Assembly (NCBI GenBank): GCA_029266455.1
Contig: JAQSWV010000034.1
Location: 1 to 40,496, forward strand
Length of the DNA: 40,496 nucleotides
Origin: Nocardioidaceae bacterium
GTDB lineage: Bacteria; Actinomycetota; Actinomycetes; Propionibacteriales; Nocardioidaceae
Reading direction: 5' to 3'
Below, in pieces: positions 30,170 to 38,604 of the stretch. Below the pieces are notes generated by a model. It made no database searches. It saw only the letters and a program-made list of their open reading frames with translations, and had not been told where the DNA came from. Position 1 is the first letter of the stretch; every line of letters begins with the position of its first letter. Position numbers and translations under genes: made by a program.

Positions 30170-31360
30170 TCAGGCGAGCGCCGCGCCGGTGAGCTCCAGG
30201 GTGCCGGCGTCGGCGTCCAGCCTGACCGGCACGCCGAAGGGCAGTGGCTGGTTGTCCGGGATGTGACCGACCCGGGCGCCGTTGACCATCGGCACGCCGA
30301 GAGCACCGAGCCGGTACGCGACCACGCCGTCGACGTCGGAGCCGCCCGTGTCCGTGAAGGCACCGGCCACCACGCCGCGTACGCCGTCCAACCATCCGGC
30401 GCGCATCAGCTGGGTCAGCATGCCGTCGACCCGGTAGGCCTGCTCGCCGACGTCCTCGATGAGGAGGATGCTGCCGCGCGCGGGACGCGCGGCACGGGTT
30501 CCGAGGCTCGCGGTCAGGGTGCGCAGGTTCCCACCGAACAGCACCCCTTCGGCGGCCCCGCCGGTGACGGTCGAGAGGCCCGTCAGCAGCGTGCGAGTGG
30601 AGTCGGGCTCGAACAGCAGCCGGCGTACCTGGTCCTGGGTCGCAGCCTCGCTCGCGCCCAGCGACGTGAGCACCGGCGCGTGCACGGTGACCAGCCCGAG
30701 TCGCTGCGCCACCGCCTCGTGCAGCGCGGTCACGTCCGAGAAGCCGACCAGCAGCCGGCGTCCCGCCTGCGCCATGGCCGGCCAGTCCAGCCGGTCGACG
30801 AGCCGGTGGCAGCCGGTGCCGCCGCGGGCGACCCAGACCGCGGCAACGTCCGGCGTGCACCAGGCGTGCACCATGTCGCCGGCCCGTTGCTCGTCCGGCG
30901 CCGCGAGGTGCTCGAGGCGCGGGTGCCGCCCGTGCACATGGGCGGCCACCCTGACCGAGAGCCCCCACGACTCGAGCAGGGCGATCCCGGCCGCGAGCTC
31001 GTCCGCGGGCACCGGTCCGGCCGGGGCCACCACCGCGACGGCGTCGCCGCTGACGAGCCGCCCCGGTCGCAGCAGCTCCTGGCCCGGTGCGCGGCGGCCC
31101 GGCCCGACGCCACGACGGCGGCGCAGCCCGGCGGCCGACAGGGCCGCGACCAGCTCACGGCTGCTCACCGGCCGGGCCCCTTCGGCGACGACCGCGGCGT
31201 AGCGGTCCGACGGGACGTCGTAGTGGTCGCGGTCGAAGCCGCGGGACGGGATCCCCAGCCGGCGCGCGAAGGCATGCAGCTCGTCGAGCGACCGGTCGCT
31301 GACGACGTGTGACCACAGCCGCCCGTGCGCCGGCCACGCCGGCGGGTCGATCAGGATCAT
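30170..31360 (-). CDS. DUF4031 - LD-carboxypeptidase (peptidase S66) fusion
   Basis: A 396-residue two-domain protein. Residues 1-85 are DUF4031: MILIDPPAWPAHGRLWSHVV, then DELHAFARRLGIPSRGFDRD and HYDVPSDRYAAVV. After a ~20-residue Arg/Gly/Pro-rich linker, residues about 105-396 are a peptidase S66 (LdcA) domain: VAVVAPAGPVPADEL, nucleophile Ser in LVGFSDVTALHEAV, Glu in LLIEDVGEQAYRVDG and His in VGHIPDNQPLPFG. LdcA removes the terminal D-Ala from muropeptide tetrapeptides during wall recycling. In relatives I know, DUF4031 and LdcA are separate neighbouring genes; here no stop separates them. ATG 31360 overlaps the cutC stop (ATGA). There is no signal peptide, so the fusion acts in the cytoplasm. 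Confidence 0.87.
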   Translation of the reverse strand: MILIDPPAWPAHGRLWSHVVSDRSLDELHAFARRLGIPSRGFDRDHYDVPSDRYAAVVAEGARPVSSRELVAALSAAGLRRRRGVGPGRRAPGQELLRPGRLVSGDAVAVVAPAGPVPADELAAGIALLESWGLSVRVAAHVHGRHPRLEHLAAPDEQRAGDMVHAWCTPDVAAVWVARGGTGCHRLVDRLDWPAMAQAGRRLLVGFSDVTALHEAVAQRLGLVTVHAPVLTSLGASEAATQDQVRRLLFEPDSTRTLLTGLSTVTGGAAEGVLFGGNLRTLTASLGTRAARPARGSILLIEDVGEQAYRVDGMLTQLMRAGWLDGVRGVVAGAFTDTGGSDVDGVVAYRLGALGVPMVNGARVGHIPDNQPLPFGVPVRLDADAGTLELTGAALA

Positions 31361-32130
31361 GCGGTGCGGACCCGCTCGAGGGCGTCGTCGAGCAGCAGCC
31401 GCCAGGACCGCACCAGGGCGGCGTCGGTGTGCGCCTTGGTCCACGAGCCCCCGAGCCGGACGGCCGTGCCCAGGTGCAGCCGCCGGATCCCTGCCCGTAC
31501 CAGCCAGGGGACGTGCTCGGCCTGCACCCCACCGGCGGCGATCGTCAGCCTGGCCGCGGCCGGGTCGGACGCCGCCAGCGCGAGCAGTGCCTCGTGTCCC
31601 TGCGTGGCGCCGAGGGCCGCACCCGCGGTGAGCACGCCGTCGAGGCCTGGCAGCTGCCGCACCTGTCGCCACGCCCGCCGGGGGTCGAGGACGCGGTCGA
31701 ACACCCGGGAGAAGGTCCACGGCGCACGGGTACGGTCGGCCAGCTCGGCACACAGCTCGGTGTCGATCTCCAGGTCGCTGTCGAGGAATCCGTACACCAG
31801 ACCCTCCGCCCCCGCGGCGAGGTAGTCCGATGCCAATCCCGCCAGCCGGACGAGGCCCGCGCCGGTGGTCGTCTCCCGGTCGTCCAACCGCAGCAGCACC
31901 CGTACCGGAATGTCGCTGGAGCGGCACAGCGACGAGACCAGCGCAGGCTCCGGGGACCGGGCGGCGTCGGCGGGAGCAACCCCGCCGGCCATGCCGCCGG
32001 ACCAGCCGCCGGACCTGCCGCCGGAGCTGCCGTCGGGCACGGCCACGACGAGCAGCCGGTCGGCGCCGGCCGCCTCGGCTGCCTCGGCGTCGGCCGCGTG
32101 CACCACGCGGATCTCCAGCAAAGGATCCAT
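31357..32130 (-). CDS. cutC: CutC family protein (TIM-barrel, copper homeostasis family)
   Basis: A 257-residue CutC-like TIM barrel. LLEIRVVHAADAEAAEAAGA and DRLLVVA form the start, where E-x-C-V is usual and a Cys is absent here. IPVRVLLRLDD, GAEGLVYGFLDSDLEID, WTFSRVFDRVLDPRRAWRQV (family: TFHRAFD) and LDGVLTAGAALGA (family: RVLTSG) follow, then LTIAAGGVQAEHVPWLVRAG. CutC was linked to copper tolerance in E. coli; the biochemical role is unresolved. A Gly/Ser insert (SSGGRSGGWSGGMAGG, about 35-50) comes from short GC repeats. ATG 32130 lies nine bases from a -10-like GACAAT; the open frame to 32178 is not needed. It heads the operon with LdcA and manA. Confidence 0.83.
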   Translation of the reverse strand: MDPLLEIRVVHAADAEAAEAAGADRLLVVAVPDGSSGGRSGGWSGGMAGGVAPADAARSPEPALVSSLCRSSDIPVRVLLRLDDRETTTGAGLVRLAGLASDYLAAGAEGLVYGFLDSDLEIDTELCAELADRTRAPWTFSRVFDRVLDPRRAWRQVRQLPGLDGVLTAGAALGATQGHEALLALAASDPAAARLTIAAGGVQAEHVPWLVRAGIRRLHLGTAVRLGGSWTKAHTDAALVRSWRLLLDDALERVRTA

Positions 32131-32139
32131 GTCGCGGCC

Positions 32140-32162
32140 ATTGTCACCCACGGTGGGACAAT
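32140..32162. promoter_or_regulatory. symmetric bidirectional promoter (back-to-back GACAAT)
   Basis: ATTGTC at 32140-32145 and GACAAT at 32157-32162 form a perfect 6-bp inverted repeat, with CCC/GGG also facing each other inside. Read outward, each is a GACAAT -10. The rightward copy is six bases from GTG 32169 (leaderless); the leftward copy is nine bases from the cutC ATG at 32130. The two starts are only 38 bases apart. Confidence 0.55.
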
Positions 32163-32168
32163 TCCGCG

Positions 32169-32513
32169 GTGACGCCACGCGACTGCCTGCTCGAAGCCCG
32201 GGCGCTCGTGCTGCACGACCTGCAGGCCAGGGGCTTCGCCGACGCGGACACCGTGTCGCTGCTCGAGGACGCCGTCTCGGGCCGCGGCTGGTGGGTGGAC
32301 CAGTGGGACGAGGGCACGCCGTTCGTCGCCGGGCTGGTCGCCCAGGACCTGCAGGACGCGCTGCTGGACCGCTCCACCCGATGGCCCCGGTGCACGGCCT
32401 GCGACCTCACCGCCGAGCACTCGCTGGCCATCGAGCCCGAGCTCGGCACCGACCCCCACTGGGTGTGCCGCGAGGCCGGGATGGTCGTGTCCCGGCTGGG
32501 CCTCCTCACCTGA
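32169..32513 (+). CDS. hypothetical protein with Cys pair (114 aa)
   Basis: A 114-residue cytoplasmic protein of a small actinobacterial family I recognise only as uncharacterised. The first half is helical (TPRDCLLEARALVLHDLQAR; DADTVSLLEDAVSGRGWWVD). The second half carries a potential metal site: WPRCTACDLTAEHSLAIEPE, then GTDPHWVCREAG, giving Cys-X2-Cys ... His-X2-Cys. PFVAGLVAQDLQDALLD is the hydrophobic centre. GTG 32169 is six bases from GACAAT, so the message is probably leaderless. It shares its promoter region with the cutC-ldcA-manA operon, which may mean joint control. The function is unknown. Confidence 0.72.
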   Translation: MTPRDCLLEARALVLHDLQARGFADADTVSLLEDAVSGRGWWVDQWDEGTPFVAGLVAQDLQDALLDRSTRWPRCTACDLTAEHSLAIEPELGTDPHWVCREAGMVVSRLGLLT

Positions 32514-32586
32514 CCCCTCCCGGACGTCATACGACGCGCCGGCGGTACGCCACCCCGGCGATGACGCCACGGGCGGGTCGGCCAGG

Positions 32587-33345
32587 TCAGCGCCGGAGCA
32601 CGCGGATCAGCACGTACAGCGCGAGCAACGACCCACCGACGGGAAGCGCGTAGCGGCGCGCGAGCACGGGGGCGACCGTACGGAACAGGTCGAGTCCCTC
32701 GTCGTCGGCACGACTGCCTCGCCCCGCGGTCGGAGAAGCCGGCTCGGTCGGACCCTCCCGCTCGGCATCGGGTACGGCGGTGGCGCGCTGTGGCGGCGGG
32801 GCGGCTTTCGGGGCGTCGCCGTCCGAGTCGGCCACGGCGTTCGCCGACGGGGTGGGGACCGGGGCGGGCGCTGCGACGGCAGGCTCCTCGGCCGCCTCCT
32901 CGGAGCCGGACAAGGTGTCGGCCAGGCAGACCGTGAACCGCTCGAGCAGCTTGTTGCTGACGTCCTGGATCACGCCGCGCCCGAACTGCGCCGGCTTGCC
33001 GGTGATCGAGAGGTCGGTGCTCACGTCCACCGCCGTCCCCGAACCCTCGGGGCTGAGCTGCGCCGTCACCAGAGCAGCCGCGGTGCCGTTGCCCCGCTTG
33101 TCCTTGCCCTTGGCCTCGATGCGGGCCCGGTGGGTCGCCTCGTCCCGTTCCAGGAACGTCCCGGTGCCGGCGTACTGCATGGAGATGGGCCCGAGCTTGA
33201 TCTTCACCGTCCCGGAGAACGAGTCGCCGTCGACCGACGTCAGGGCGGCGCCGGGGAAGCACGGTGCGACCAGCTCGAGGTCCTGGAACGCCGCCCACGT
33301 CTCGTCGACGGACGCGGGCACGGTGAAGCGGTGCTGCAGTTCCAT
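32587..33345 (-). CDS. coxG: CoxG-like SRPBCC protein with C-terminal membrane anchor
   Basis: A 252-residue protein. Residues 1-150 are an SRPBCC/CoxG domain: LQHRFTVPASVDETWAAFQD, LVAPCFPGAALTSVDGDSFS, GTVKIKLGPISMQYAGTGTF and GRGVIQDVSNKLLERF. Residues 150-225 are a Pro/Ala/Glu-rich linker, and residues about 229-250 a single membrane helix (LPVGGSLLALYVLIRVL) ending in RR. CoxG is thought to recruit CO dehydrogenase to the membrane, and recent work links it to quinone delivery. The gene is last in the cox cluster, 47 bases after coxM, with its own start at ATG 33345. Short flanking gaps (32514-32586, 33346-33392) hold nothing notable. Confidence 0.9.
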   Translation of the reverse strand: MELQHRFTVPASVDETWAAFQDLELVAPCFPGAALTSVDGDSFSGTVKIKLGPISMQYAGTGTFLERDEATHRARIEAKGKDKRGNGTAAALVTAQLSPEGSGTAVDVSTDLSITGKPAQFGRGVIQDVSNKLLERFTVCLADTLSGSEEAAEEPAVAAPAPVPTPSANAVADSDGDAPKAAPPPQRATAVPDAEREGPTEPASPTAGRGSRADDEGLDLFRTVAPVLARRYALPVGGSLLALYVLIRVLRR

Positions 33346-33392
33346 GTCAGTCCTCCATCCGACGGCGGCATCCCGCGCTGCTCAGGGCCGGC

Positions 33393-34247
33393 TCATGCTC
33401 CGGACGCCGCCAGCACTGCTCTCCGGGTCAGGACCGCCGCCAGATGCCGGCGGTAGTCGGCGTCCCCGTTGATGTCGCTCGGGGGCGAGGTGCCCTCGGC
33501 CACGGCGGCGACTGCGGCCCGCACGGAGTCGGCGTCGGCGGGAGTGCCGGCCAGCGCCTGCTCGACCGCTGTCGCCCGGATGGGCACCGACCCCATGTTG
33601 GTGAGTGCCACCCGGGCCTCGGTGATGGACCCGCCCTCCGCGCGTACGGCCGCGGCGACCGCCACGATCGACCACTGCTGCGCGACCCGGGTGAACTTCT
33701 CGTAGTGCCCGCCCCACCCGGTGTGCTTGGGGATGCGGATCTCGGTGAGGATCTCGTCCTCGCCCAGCGCGGTGGTGAAGTAGTCCTCGAAGAAGTCCGC
33801 CGCCGCGACGGTGCGCTGCCCGCCCGGGCCCTGGATGACCAGCTCGCCGCCGAGGGCCAGCACCGGCGCCGGCATGTCGCCGGCCGGGTCGGCGTGGGCC
33901 AGCGCCCCGCCGAACGTGCCCCGGTGCCGGACCTGCGGGTCGGCCACGGTGGCCGCGGCCTCGGACAGGACCAGCGCGTGCTCGTGCACCAGCGCCGACT
34001 CGACGACCTCGAAGTGCGGGGTCATCGCGCCGATGACGATGCTCTCGCCGTCGTCGCGCACGCCGCGCAGGGCCTCGATCCGGCCCAGGTCGATGACCAC
34101 CTCGGGTGCGGCCATCCGCAGGCGCATCACCGGCAGCAGGCTCTGCCCACCCGCCAGCAGCTTGGCCTCGTCACCCGCCCCGGCCAGCAGCCGCAGGGCC
34201 TCGTCGACCGACTCGGGTGCGTGATAGTCGAACTCGGTCGGGATCAT
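33393..34247 (-). CDS. coxM: molybdenum hydroxylase medium (FAD) subunit, CoxM-like
   Basis: A 284-residue FAD-binding subunit that passes electrons from the Fe-S subunit to an acceptor. FAD motifs are LLAGGQSLLPVMRLRM (about 30-45; AGGxSL) and VADPQVRHRGTFGGALAHAD (about 103-122; the TxGG motif read here as GTFGG). The C-terminal CO_deh_flav_C domain covers about 175-280 (EKFTRVAQQWSIVAVAAAVR). ATG 34247 overlaps the coxL stop by four bases (ATGA). The S-L-M gene order is that of form II clusters, whereas form I clusters are M-S-L. Confidence 0.94.
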   Translation of the reverse strand: MIPTEFDYHAPESVDEALRLLAGAGDEAKLLAGGQSLLPVMRLRMAAPEVVIDLGRIEALRGVRDDGESIVIGAMTPHFEVVESALVHEHALVLSEAAATVADPQVRHRGTFGGALAHADPAGDMPAPVLALGGELVIQGPGGQRTVAAADFFEDYFTTALGEDEILTEIRIPKHTGWGGHYEKFTRVAQQWSIVAVAAAVRAEGGSITEARVALTNMGSVPIRATAVEQALAGTPADADSVRAAVAAVAEGTSPPSDINGDADYRRHLAAVLTRRAVLAASGA

Positions 34248-36742
34248 CGGTCGTCTCCTCCGGTCGCGTCCCCGGTGGGTAGCTGCCCGCTGCTGCCGTC
34301 GGTCTGCATCGTCTCCGGGTTGACCGGCTGGGTCACGGTGCGCTCACCGACCGACCTGCCCTGGACGGCCTGCCACACCCGGTGGGGCGAGCACGGCATC
34401 GGCACGTCGTCGACGCCCCACGGCCGGAGCGCATCCACGACGGCGTTGACCACGGCCGGGGTCGAGGCGATGGTCCCGGCCTCGCCGACACCCTTGACGC
34501 CGAGCTCGTTGGTCGTGGCGGGAGTCTCGGTACGGTCGGTGGTCAAGTGCGGCAGGTCGGGCGCGCTCGGCACCAGGTAGTCGACGAACGACCCTGTCAC
34601 CAGGGTCCCGGACTCGTCGTAGACGGCCTCCTCGAACAACGCCTGCGAGATGCCCTGCACGAGCCCGCCGTGCACCTGGCCCTCGACGATCATGGGGTTG
34701 ATCACCTTTCCGATGTCGTCGACGCAGACGTACTTGGCGATCGTGACCTCGCCGGTCTCGGTGTCCACGTCGACCGCGCACAGGTGCGTACCGTGCGGGT
34801 ACGAGAACGTGTCCGGGTCGAAGGCGGCATCCGCGTCGAGGCTCGGCTCGACGCCGTCGGGCAGGTCGTGCGCGTCGAAGGCCGCCCACGCCACCTCGGC
34901 CAGCGTCTTGCTCTGGTCGGTCCCGCGCACAGAGAACCTGCCCTCCGCGAACTCGATGTCACCCGGGCTCGCCTCGAGCATGTGGGCCGCGACCACCGTC
35001 GCCTTCTCGATCACCTTCTCGACCGCCTTGACCACCGCGATCCCGCCCACGACCAACGACCGCGACCCGTACGTGTCCAGGCCCTTGTGCGCGATCTGGG
35101 TGTCGCCGTGCAGCACCTCGACGTTCTCGAAGGGCACGCCGAGGCGGTCGGCCACGATCTGGCTCCAGGCGGTCTCGTGACCCTGCCCGTGCGGAGTCAC
35201 GCCGGTGACGACCTCGACCGTGCCGGTGGGCAGCATGCGGATCGACGCGTGCTCCCACCCGCCGGCGGCGTAGGCGAGCGCGCCGAGGGTGCGTGAGGGT
35301 GCCAGCCCGCACATCTCGGTGAACGTGGAGACGCCGATGCCCAGCTGCACCTGGTCGTTGTCGGCCCGGCGTCGCTCCTGCTCGCGGCGCAGCTCGTCGT
35401 AGCCGAACAGCTCCTTGGCCTTGGCCGTCGCCGCCTCGTAGTTGCCGGAGTCGTACTCCAGACCGGCGACCGAGGTGAAGGGGAACTCCTCGTGCGTGAT
35501 CCAGTTCTTCGCACGGAGCTCGAGCGGGTCCATGCCCAGCTCGTGCGCGAAGTCGTCCATGATCCGCTCGATGGCGAACGTCGCCTCCGGGCGACCGGCG
35601 CCGCGGTAGGCGTCGGTCCACGCGGTGTTGGTGAAGACCGTGCGGAGATCGAAGCGGTAGGCGTCGAACTTGTAGATGCCGTTGAACATGAAGGCGCCCA
35701 ACTTCGGCGTGCCACCGCCGAGCAGGGACAGGTAGGCCCCCATGTCGGCGATCAGCTCGGCCTTCAGCCCGGTGACGGTGCCGTCCTTCCTGGCGGCCAG
35801 GGTGATCTTCTGGTGCTGGGCCCGGCCGTGGTGAGCGGCCATCAGCGACTCGCTGCGCGTCTCGGTGTACTTGCACGGCTTGCCGAGCCGTCGGGCGACG
35901 AGGACGGTGATGAACTCCTCGGGCGTGACCTGCAGCTTGCCCCCGAAGCCGCCGCCGACGTCGGGGGCGATGACCCGCAGCTTGCTCTCCGGGATACCGA
36001 GCGACATCGCGAGGAGCACGCGCAGGATGTGGGGGATCTGGGTGGAGCTCCACAGCACGGTCTGCTCGCCGGTCGGGTCGCAGATCATCGAGCGGGGCTC
36101 CATGAACGACGGGATGAGGCGCTGCTGCTCGTACCTGCGCTCGAACACGATGCCGTCGGTGCGCGCGGCCTCGATGACGGCGTCGACGTCGCCGACGCTG
36201 CTCTCGGTCTGGTGGTCCATCACCAGGTGCGCGCTCTGGTTCGTCCCGATGTCGGGGTGGATGAGCGTCTCGTCCTTCAGGGCCTCGACCGTGTCCAGCA
36301 CGACCGGCAGCTCGTCGTAGTCCACGTCGACGAGCTCCACCGCGTCCCGCGCGGCGGCGGGCGTACGGGCCACGACGCAGGCGACGATCTCGCCGGCGAA
36401 GCGCACCGTGTCGACGGCGATGGACGGGTGGGCCGGGGTCTTCTGCTCCGGGGTGATGGTCCAGACGTTGGGGAGCGTCCCCTGGACGTCGGCCAGGTCG
36501 GAGCCGGTGATCACGGCGACGACGCCGGGTGACCGCTTGGCCTCGTCGACGTCGACGGAGCTGATGCGGGCGTGGGCGAAGGGGCTGCGCACCATCGCCA
36601 TGTGCAGCATCCCCGGCAGACTCATGTTGTCGGTCCACCGGGTGCGGCCGGTGATCAGCCGCTGGTCCTCCTTGCGGTGGCGCGCCGCGCCGACCTCGAG
36701 CTGGGGGGTCTCCCCGGTGGTGCGTTCGTCGACGGCGGTCAT
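34244..36742 (-). CDS. coxL: molybdenum hydroxylase large subunit, form II CoxL-like
   Basis: An 832-residue molybdopterin-binding catalytic subunit of the xanthine oxidase family. [20 protein letters not shown] opens the N-domain. Mo-cofactor contacts include [17 protein letters not shown] and [20 protein letters not shown], and the active-site Glu lies in [13 protein letters not shown]. The loop that discriminates forms reads [10 protein letters not shown], the form II signature; true CO dehydrogenases (form I) have AYxCSFR. Form II enzymes have uncertain substrates, and CO oxidation should not be assumed. ATG 36742 overlaps coxS by four bases (ATGA); the frame is open far upstream to 37909, but that part is antisense noise. 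Length fits the family (about 780-830). Confidence 0.95.
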   Translation of the reverse strand: MTAVDERTTGETPQLEVGAARHRKEDQRLITGRTRWTDNMSLPGMLHMAMVRSPFAHARISSVDVDEAKRSPGVVAVITGSDLADVQGTLPNVWTITPEQKTPAHPSIAVDTVRFAGEIVACVVARTPAAARDAVELVDVDYDELPVVLDTVEALKDETLIHPDIGTNQSAHLVMDHQTESSVGDVDAVIEAARTDGIVFERRYEQQRLIPSFMEPRSMICDPTGEQTVLWSSTQIPHILRVLLAMSLGIPESKLRVIAPDVGGGFGGKLQVTPEEFITVLVARRLGKPCKYTETRSESLMAAHHGRAQHQKITLAARKDGTVTGLKAELIADMGAYLSLLGGGTPKLGAFMFNGIYKFDAYRFDLRTVFTNTAWTDAYRGAGRPEATFAIERIMDDFAHELGMDPLELRAKNWITHEEFPFTSVAGLEYDSGNYEAATAKAKELFGYDELRREQERRRADNDQVQLGIGVSTFTEMCGLAPSRTLGALAYAAGGWEHASIRMLPTGTVEVVTGVTPHGQGHETAWSQIVADRLGVPFENVEVLHGDTQIAHKGLDTYGSRSLVVGGIAVVKAVEKVIEKATVVAAHMLEASPGDIEFAEGRFSVRGTDQSKTLAEVAWAAFDAHDLPDGVEPSLDADAAFDPDTFSYPHGTHLCAVDVDTETGEVTIAKYVCVDDIGKVINPMIVEGQVHGGLVQGISQALFEEAVYDESGTLVTGSFVDYLVPSAPDLPHLTTDRTETPATTNELGVKGVGEAGTIASTPAVVNAVVDALRPWGVDDVPMPCSPHRVWQAVQGRSVGERTVTQPVNPETMQTDGSSGQLPTGDATGGDDR

Positions 36743-37227
36743 CGGGCGCCTCCCTCGGTGCCTGCGGCGGTGGCGGACGCGGCTGCCTGCACGGCCTTGA
36801 CGATGTTCTGGTAGCCGGTGCAACGGCAGAGGTTGCCCTCCAGGCCGTGCCGGACCTCCTCGTCGCTGGGCGACGGATTGTCCTGGACGAAGTCGATCGA
36901 CTGCATGATCATCCCCGGGGTGCAGAAGCCGCACTGCAGCGCGTGGTTCTCGTGGAACGCCTTCTGCATGGGGTGCAGCTCGCCGTCGGTGGACAGCCCC
37001 TCGATGGTGGTGACCTCGTGCCCGTCGGTCTGGACGGCCAGCAGCGAGCACGACTTCACGCTGCGTCCGTCGAGGTGCACGGTGCAGGCGCCGCAGTTGC
37101 TGGTGTCGCAGCCGACCACCGTGCCGGTCTTGCCGAGCTGTTCGCGCAGGTAGTGCACCAACAGTGTCCGCGGCTCGACGTCGTCCTGGTAGGAGACCCC
37201 GTCGACTGTGACGCTGATCCGGGACAT
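36739..37227 (-). CDS. coxS: molybdenum hydroxylase small [2Fe-2S] subunit, CoxS-like
   Basis: A 162-residue subunit with two [2Fe-2S] clusters. The plant-type cluster uses [17 protein letters not shown] plus SCSLLAVQ (about 40-65). The second uses [11 protein letters not shown] and [12 protein letters not shown] (about 102-145). All eight cysteines are present. It relays electrons from the Mo centre in CoxL to FAD in CoxM. ATG 37227 has a GGAGAG/GGCGAG purine stretch upstream and starts the conserved [10 protein letters not shown]; the frame is open to 37389. It is the first structural gene, with 174 bases separating it from xdhC, so a promoter may lie there. Confidence 0.96.
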   Translation of the reverse strand: MSRISVTVDGVSYQDDVEPRTLLVHYLREQLGKTGTVVGCDTSNCGACTVHLDGRSVKSCSLLAVQTDGHEVTTIEGLSTDGELHPMQKAFHENHALQCGFCTPGMIMQSIDFVQDNPSPSDEEVRHGLEGNLCRCTGYQNIVKAVQAAASATAAGTEGGAR

Positions 37228-37320
37228 GAACTCGCCCACTCTCCTGCGCCACGGTTTGACGGACACAGGCCCGCCGGCGGCGCGACGGCGACGGGGCTGC
37301 GTGGGACCAGTCCACCCCGG

Positions 37321-37336
37321 TGTGGCGTGGGCCACA
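37321..37336. promoter_or_regulatory. inverted repeat upstream of coxS (possible regulator site)
   Basis: TGTGGC-GTGG-GCCACA is a perfect 6-bp inverted repeat 94 bases before the coxS ATG. On the minus strand it overlaps TTGTGG, which is followed 17 bases later by TGGACT, a possible but weak -35/-10 pair. The rest of the 37228-37401 gap shows nothing else I can name. Confidence 0.33.
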
Positions 37337-37401
37337 ACCCGAAGCCGAGCTGAAACCCGCACTGTGCGCGAAGGGTGCCACACAGTCATCGCCGGCGGTG
37401 G

Positions 37402-38604
37402 TCAGCCGGCGGGCACCTCGGCCGCCGTCGGCTGCTCGTCCTGCTGCCCGGCCGGCGCCACGTCCGGGTGCGCAGCGCTCTCGTGGATGCGGCCGTCGAG
37501 CTCGGCCAGCCGCTGCCCACTCCCGCCCCAGCGCAGCGCGATGATCTCCGCGGCGATCGAGACCGCGGTCTCCTCGGGGGTACGGGCACCGAGGTCGAGC
37601 CCGATCGGGCTCGACATGCGTCGCAGCTCGGCCTCCGAGAGGCCGGCCTCCCGGAGACGAGCCAGGCGGTCGTCGTGGGTCCGCCGCGAGCCCATGGCGC
37701 CGACGTAGGCCACCTCGGGCAGGCGCAGCGCCTCCTCCAGCAGGGGCACGTCGAACTTCGGGTCGTGGGTCAGCACGGCGATCACGGTGCGGGCGTCGAG
37801 CGTCCCGGCCTGGGCCTGCCGCCGCAGGTAGCGGTGCGGCCACTCGACGATGACCTCGTCGGCCTCGGGGAACCGAGCCGGGGTCGCGAAGACCGGCCGG
37901 GCGTCGCACACGGTCACCCGGTAGCCGAGGAACGACCCCACCCGGGCAACGGCCGCGGCGAAGTCGATGGCACCGAAGACCAGCATCCGCGGCCGCGGCG
38001 CGTACGACGCGCAGAAGACCCGCATGCCCTCACCCCGTCGCTGGCCGTCGGGCCCGTACGTGAGCAGGGTGCTGCGGCCCTGGGCCAGCAGGCCGCGCAC
38101 GTCGTCGGTGACTGCGTCGTCGGCGCGCTGCGATCCCAGGCCGCCCTGGACCGGCGCATCCGCCTCCTCGGGCCGCACCACGAGCCGGCGCCCGACCCAT
38201 GCGGCGTCGGGGTGGTCGACCACGGTGACCACGGCCACCGGTCGTCCGGCGGCCAGGTCGGCCGCGACATCGGCGAGCTCGGGGAAGGTCTCGCGCGACA
38301 CGCTCTCCACGAACACGTCGAGCACCCCACCGCAGGTCAGGCCGACGGCGAAGGCGTCCCCGTCGCTGACGCCGTAGCGGTGCAGCACGGGGCTGCCGTC
38401 GCTCACGACCTGCTGGGCGAGCTCGTAGACCGCGCCCTCGACGCACCCGCCCGACACCGAGCCGACGGCCGTGCCGTCAGGGCCCACCAGCATCGCCGCT
38501 CCTGCCGGTCGCGGGGCGGAGCGCCAGGTGGCCACGACCGTGCCGACACCGATGGTCTCACCGTCCTGCCACCACTCGAGCAGCTCGTCCATGACCTCAC
38601 GCAC
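37402..38604 (-). CDS. XdhC/CoxI family molybdenum hydroxylase maturation protein
   Basis: A 400-residue maturation factor that, by family, helps insert the (sulfurated) molybdenum cofactor into the large subunit. The N-terminal XdhC_CoxI domain (about 10-90) has GVGTVVATWRSAPRPAGAAM, SVSGGCVEGAVYELAQQVV and GLTCGGVLDVFVE. The C-terminal Rossmann domain (about 205-370) has MLVFGAIDFAAAVARVGSFL, VTVCDARPVFATPARFPEAD and YVGAMGSRRTHDDRLARLR. GTG 38604 has GGAGG nine bases upstream and overlaps the VWA gene; ATG 38592 is a weaker alternative. It is coupled to the VWA/MoxR genes and sits upstream of coxS. Confidence 0.93.
   Translation of the reverse strand: MREVMDELLEWWQDGETIGVGTVVATWRSAPRPAGAAMLVGPDGTAVGSVSGGCVEGAVYELAQQVVSDGSPVLHRYGVSDGDAFAVGLTCGGVLDVFVESVSRETFPELADVAADLAAGRPVAVVTVVDHPDAAWVGRRLVVRPEEADAPVQGGLGSQRADDAVTDDVRGLLAQGRSTLLTYGPDGQRRGEGMRVFCASYAPRPRMLVFGAIDFAAAVARVGSFLGYRVTVCDARPVFATPARFPEADEVIVEWPHRYLRRQAQAGTLDARTVIAVLTHDPKFDVPLLEEALRLPEVAYVGAMGSRRTHDDRLARLREAGLSEAELRRMSSPIGLDLGARTPEETAVSIAAEIIALRWGGSGQRLAELDGRIHESAAHPDVAPAGQQDEQPTAAEVPAG

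Noticed and set aside
31361-31927. Longer N-terminus of the DUF4031-LdcA protein (585-codon frame)
   Set aside because: It overlaps cutC in antiphase; DUF4031 begins exactly at MILIDPP (ATG 31360).
34244-37909. One 1221-codon open frame apparently fusing upstream sequence to coxL
   Set aside because: The upstream third overlaps coxS and xdhC in another frame and has no coxL-like sequence; coxL starts at ATG 36742, overlapping the coxS stop by four bases.
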